Shown piece after piece: positions 5,657 through 7,598 of a DNA stretch of 7,598 nucleotides. How positions within the stretch are numbered: the first letter of the stretch is position 1; each line of letters begins with the position of its first letter. The notes under the pieces were generated by a model. That model was given only the letters and a program-made list of their open reading frames with translations. It did not search any database and had not been told where the DNA came from. This DNA is from an uncultured Tolumonas sp. GTDB taxonomy: Bacteria; Pseudomonadota; Gammaproteobacteria; Enterobacterales; Aeromonadaceae. Both the position numbers and the translations under genes were made by a program. The stretch lies in assembly GCA_903931645.1 (NCBI GenBank), contig CAIZDF010000622.1, positions 1 to 7,598 on the forward strand. The letters are read 5' to 3'.

Positions 5657-7453
5657 CTATTTACTGGCCAGATAAGCCCGCCAACTTCCCAGCTGGGTAA
5701 TTTCTGTCGCACCATCGAGGCCATAGGGCTCACAGATAAAACCAGACACCCAGCTGCCATCATGTAATTGTACTTTGCCAATGCCCAACGGGGCCGGGAT
5801 GCCGGCAACAAACGAACCGAAATGTTCTGCCGGAACCGACCACACTTCCACTGTAATCGTTGCACCATTGTCTGTATCGCGGATCAAACCCGGACGATAC
5901 GGCGGACCACCCGCCAGTGCATACATGCGATAGGCATTGGCGGTACTGGTCGTTTGCTTGAGGAACGCGTTGCGATCGATAAGTTGCCAGTTCAACGGTA
6001 AGCCTGAAAGATGCGCGCCACACACCACTACATTAATCATGCCGTTCATCGGTTGAATAACGATTGGCGTATCGGCTGGAAACGCCTGCCCTGTTGCACC
6101 AAGCGGTAAGCCCAACTTACGCTGCCATTGATCGGCGATAGCGAGTAATGCATCGTCTTGAAAAGCAGGCGCGAATAAAGTCACACCAAAGGGCAAACCG
6201 CGTTTGGGGCCACTAATGCGAAAACCTGATGGGATGGCAATCGCGCAGTAGTCCAGCAGGTTCATGAAGTTGGTGTAATACCCCAGATTGCTATTGAGCT
6301 GGATTGGATCAGCCTCGACGTCTGCAATTGGGTAGATGGTGCCCGCTGTAGGCGTGACAATAAAATCAACGTTCGCCAGCTCAGCATCGGTCACGCGTTT
6401 GAAACGCTGTAAAGCATACAAAGCTTCATAGGCTTCAACCGCAGAACGCTTTTCTGCGCCACCGACAATGGTTTGAATAACAGGTAAACAACGCGTTGGA
6501 TCGTCGCGGAAAAAATCTTTAATCGCGGCCAGACGTTCTGCCACATACGGGCCGTCATAGAGTAATTTCGCCGCCTGTACAAACGGTTCAAGATTGATCG
6601 TGACGGCTTCACCACCAAGTTCTGTCAGCGTTTCGACCGATTGCCAAAACAACACTTCCGCCGCTTCATCAGCAAAGAAAGCAAGCTGCTCAGGCGCTGG
6701 CACGCCAAATTTGAATGTGGCTGGAATCGCTTTGGCCAGCACTGCCGCTCGCGCAAACGGATCGAGCGGATCAAACGCACCCGCCACCTGCCACACGGCT
6801 TTGGCATCAGCAGCTGTCGCGGTAAAAATCGTGACACAATCAAGGCTCTGGCACGCAGGCACGACGCCCGTACAACTCACTCGGCCTTTGGTGCATTTTA
6901 AGCCATACAGATTATTGAAGGACGCAGGTACGCGACCTGAACCCGCAGTGTCGGTACCTAATGAGAAACAGACCTGCCCGGTTGCAACCGACACCGCAGA
7001 CCCCGCACTGGAACCACCCGAAATATAAGCTGGGTCAAAACTGTTCTGACACGCCCCATATGGGCTGCGTACGCCCACCAACCCGGTCGCAAACTGATCG
7101 AGATTAGTTTTGCCCAGCGGAATAGCCCCCGCCGCGATCAGTTGCTGAACCACAAACGCCGATTCTAATGGCTGATAGGCATAGTTAGGGCACGCAGCTG
7201 TAGTGGGCAAATCCGCCAGGTCAATATTATCTTTGATGGCAAAAGGAATGCCGAACAGCGGTAAATCGTCGGGGGAATGACCAGCAAGTTTTTGCAGATA
7301 ATCATCCAATTGTTTTGGTGATAACACACTGATCCACGCGTGATTATCATCAGCTTGTGCATGCTGCAGACAACGATGTAGTAACTTATGCGGAGTTAAA
7401 ATTCCACTACGATAGGCATCATGAATAGCGCTAATGGTGATCGGTTGCTTCAT
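5657..7453 (-). CDS. atzF: Allophanate hydrolase (amidase signature family, two-domain form)
   Basis: The enzyme hydrolyses allophanate, releasing two ammonia and two CO2 overall, as the second half of the ATP-dependent urea amidolyase route. The 598 residues match the usual length of about 600. The amidase domain (about 1-450) has the Ser-cisSer-Lys triad: K74 in FAIKDNID, S148 in GGSSAGSA and nucleophile S172 in DTAGSGRVPA. The 24-residue distance between the serines is typical. Y299 and R307 (LLYDGPYVAER) match the allophanate-binding Tyr/Arg pair known in this family and separate it from general amidases. The C-terminal domain (about 470-598, GAHLSGLPLNWQL with H481, then YALAGGPPYRPGL) is the allophanate-hydrolase-specific domain linked to decarboxylation of the N-carboxycarbamate intermediate. 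The ATG follows the carboxylase stop by 2 nt and uses AGGGGA inside that gene as Shine-Dalgarno, so the two are cotranscribed. Confidence 0.95.
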   Translation of the reverse strand: MKQPITISAIHDAYRSGILTPHKLLHRCLQHAQADDNHAWISVLSPKQLDDYLQKLAGHSPDDLPLFGIPFAIKDNIDLADLPTTAACPNYAYQPLESAFVVQQLIAAGAIPLGKTNLDQFATGLVGVRSPYGACQNSFDPAYISGGSSAGSAVSVATGQVCFSLGTDTAGSGRVPASFNNLYGLKCTKGRVSCTGVVPACQSLDCVTIFTATAADAKAVWQVAGAFDPLDPFARAAVLAKAIPATFKFGVPAPEQLAFFADEAAEVLFWQSVETLTELGGEAVTINLEPFVQAAKLLYDGPYVAERLAAIKDFFRDDPTRCLPVIQTIVGGAEKRSAVEAYEALYALQRFKRVTDAELANVDFIVTPTAGTIYPIADVEADPIQLNSNLGYYTNFMNLLDYCAIAIPSGFRISGPKRGLPFGVTLFAPAFQDDALLAIADQWQRKLGLPLGATGQAFPADTPIVIQPMNGMINVVVCGAHLSGLPLNWQLIDRNAFLKQTTSTANAYRMYALAGGPPYRPGLIRDTDNGATITVEVWSVPAEHFGSFVAGIPAPLGIGKVQLHDGSWVSGFICEPYGLDGATEITQLGSWRAYLASK

Positions 7454-7455
7454 GA

Positions 7456-7598
7456 TTATTCCCCTAATACCAGTAAGCGTTGCCCGGCCCGCACTTGTTG
7501 GCCGGCTTCACGACATACATTAATGACCACTCCGGCATGCGGTGCCAGCACTTCAATTTCCATTTTCATGGATTCGATGATCAGCAGCGGTTGTCCGG
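7456..7598 (-). CDS. Urea carboxylase or guanidine carboxylase, C-terminal biotinyl domain (partial)
   Basis: The last 46 codons of a gene that continues beyond the right edge are visible. They form the second half of a biotinyl/lipoyl domain: ESMKMEIEV with the biotin-accepting lysine at 7566-7564, then LAPHAGVV, a turn rich in Gly, VRAGQRLLVLGE and the stop. The ESMKM form of the motif and the position directly before allophanate hydrolase point to the large urea carboxylase (biotin carboxylase, carboxyltransferase and BCCP domains in one chain), which makes allophanate from urea, ATP and bicarbonate. Some members of this family prefer guanidine. The fragment alone cannot separate these from another biotin-dependent carboxylase; the neighbour makes the call. 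Confidence 0.85.
   Translation of the reverse strand, partial: GQPLLIIESMKMEIEVLAPHAGVVINVCREAGQQVRAGQRLLVLGE

Noticed and set aside
1..7598. CRISPR arrays, insertion sequences, tRNA genes, toxin-antitoxin or phage genes
   Set aside because: No spaced direct repeats, transposase or integrase motifs, cloverleaf or small-gene pairs were seen; the window is almost fully occupied by conserved genes.

Overview
The window looks like a chromosomal segment of a gammaproteobacterium. ClpB, RluD, PgeF and BamD all read as close relatives of the Escherichia coli proteins, and several catalytic residues fall on the same or nearly the same residue numbers as in E. coli. The gene order bamD (divergent) - rluD - pgeF - clpB - rRNA operon is the arrangement around E. 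coli rrnG. Details of the rRNA leader and BamD suggest a non-enteric lineage, perhaps Aeromonadales, but that is a low-confidence guess.

Layout, left to right. Positions 1-336 hold no protein gene. They carry, on the minus strand, the control region of an rRNA operon whose 16S gene should begin just outside the left edge: an UP element, promoters P1 and P2 (each with a 16-bp spacer and a GC-rich discriminator) and a leader with boxA. An 11-bp inverted repeat lies between this region and clpB. Then come three minus-strand genes: clpB (disaggregase, with its own sigma-32 heat-shock promoter and an internal GTG start for the short isoform), pgeF (peptidoglycan editing) and rluD (23S pseudouridine synthase). 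pgeF overlaps the end of rluD by 10 nt. A roughly 116-bp divergent region containing a 15-bp palindrome separates rluD from bamD, the outer-membrane assembly lipoprotein on the plus strand.

bamD ends at a strong bidirectional terminator with a UUCG loop. It is shared with a convergent minus-strand operon that encodes the C-terminal biotinyl domain of a urea (or guanidine) carboxylase, cut by the right edge, followed 2 nt later by allophanate hydrolase. These two enzymes would act in sequence: the biotin carboxylase makes allophanate (or carboxyguanidine, which needs a deiminase first), and AtzF breaks allophanate down to ammonia and CO2, giving a nitrogen-scavenging route independent of nickel urease. 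In E. coli, raiA and pheA sit at this place, so this side of the conserved block appears to be a variable junction.

I see no mobile element, CRISPR array, tRNA or clearly undescribed system. The points most worth a second look are the identity of the carboxylase operon, the internal ClpB start, and three inverted repeats in control regions.
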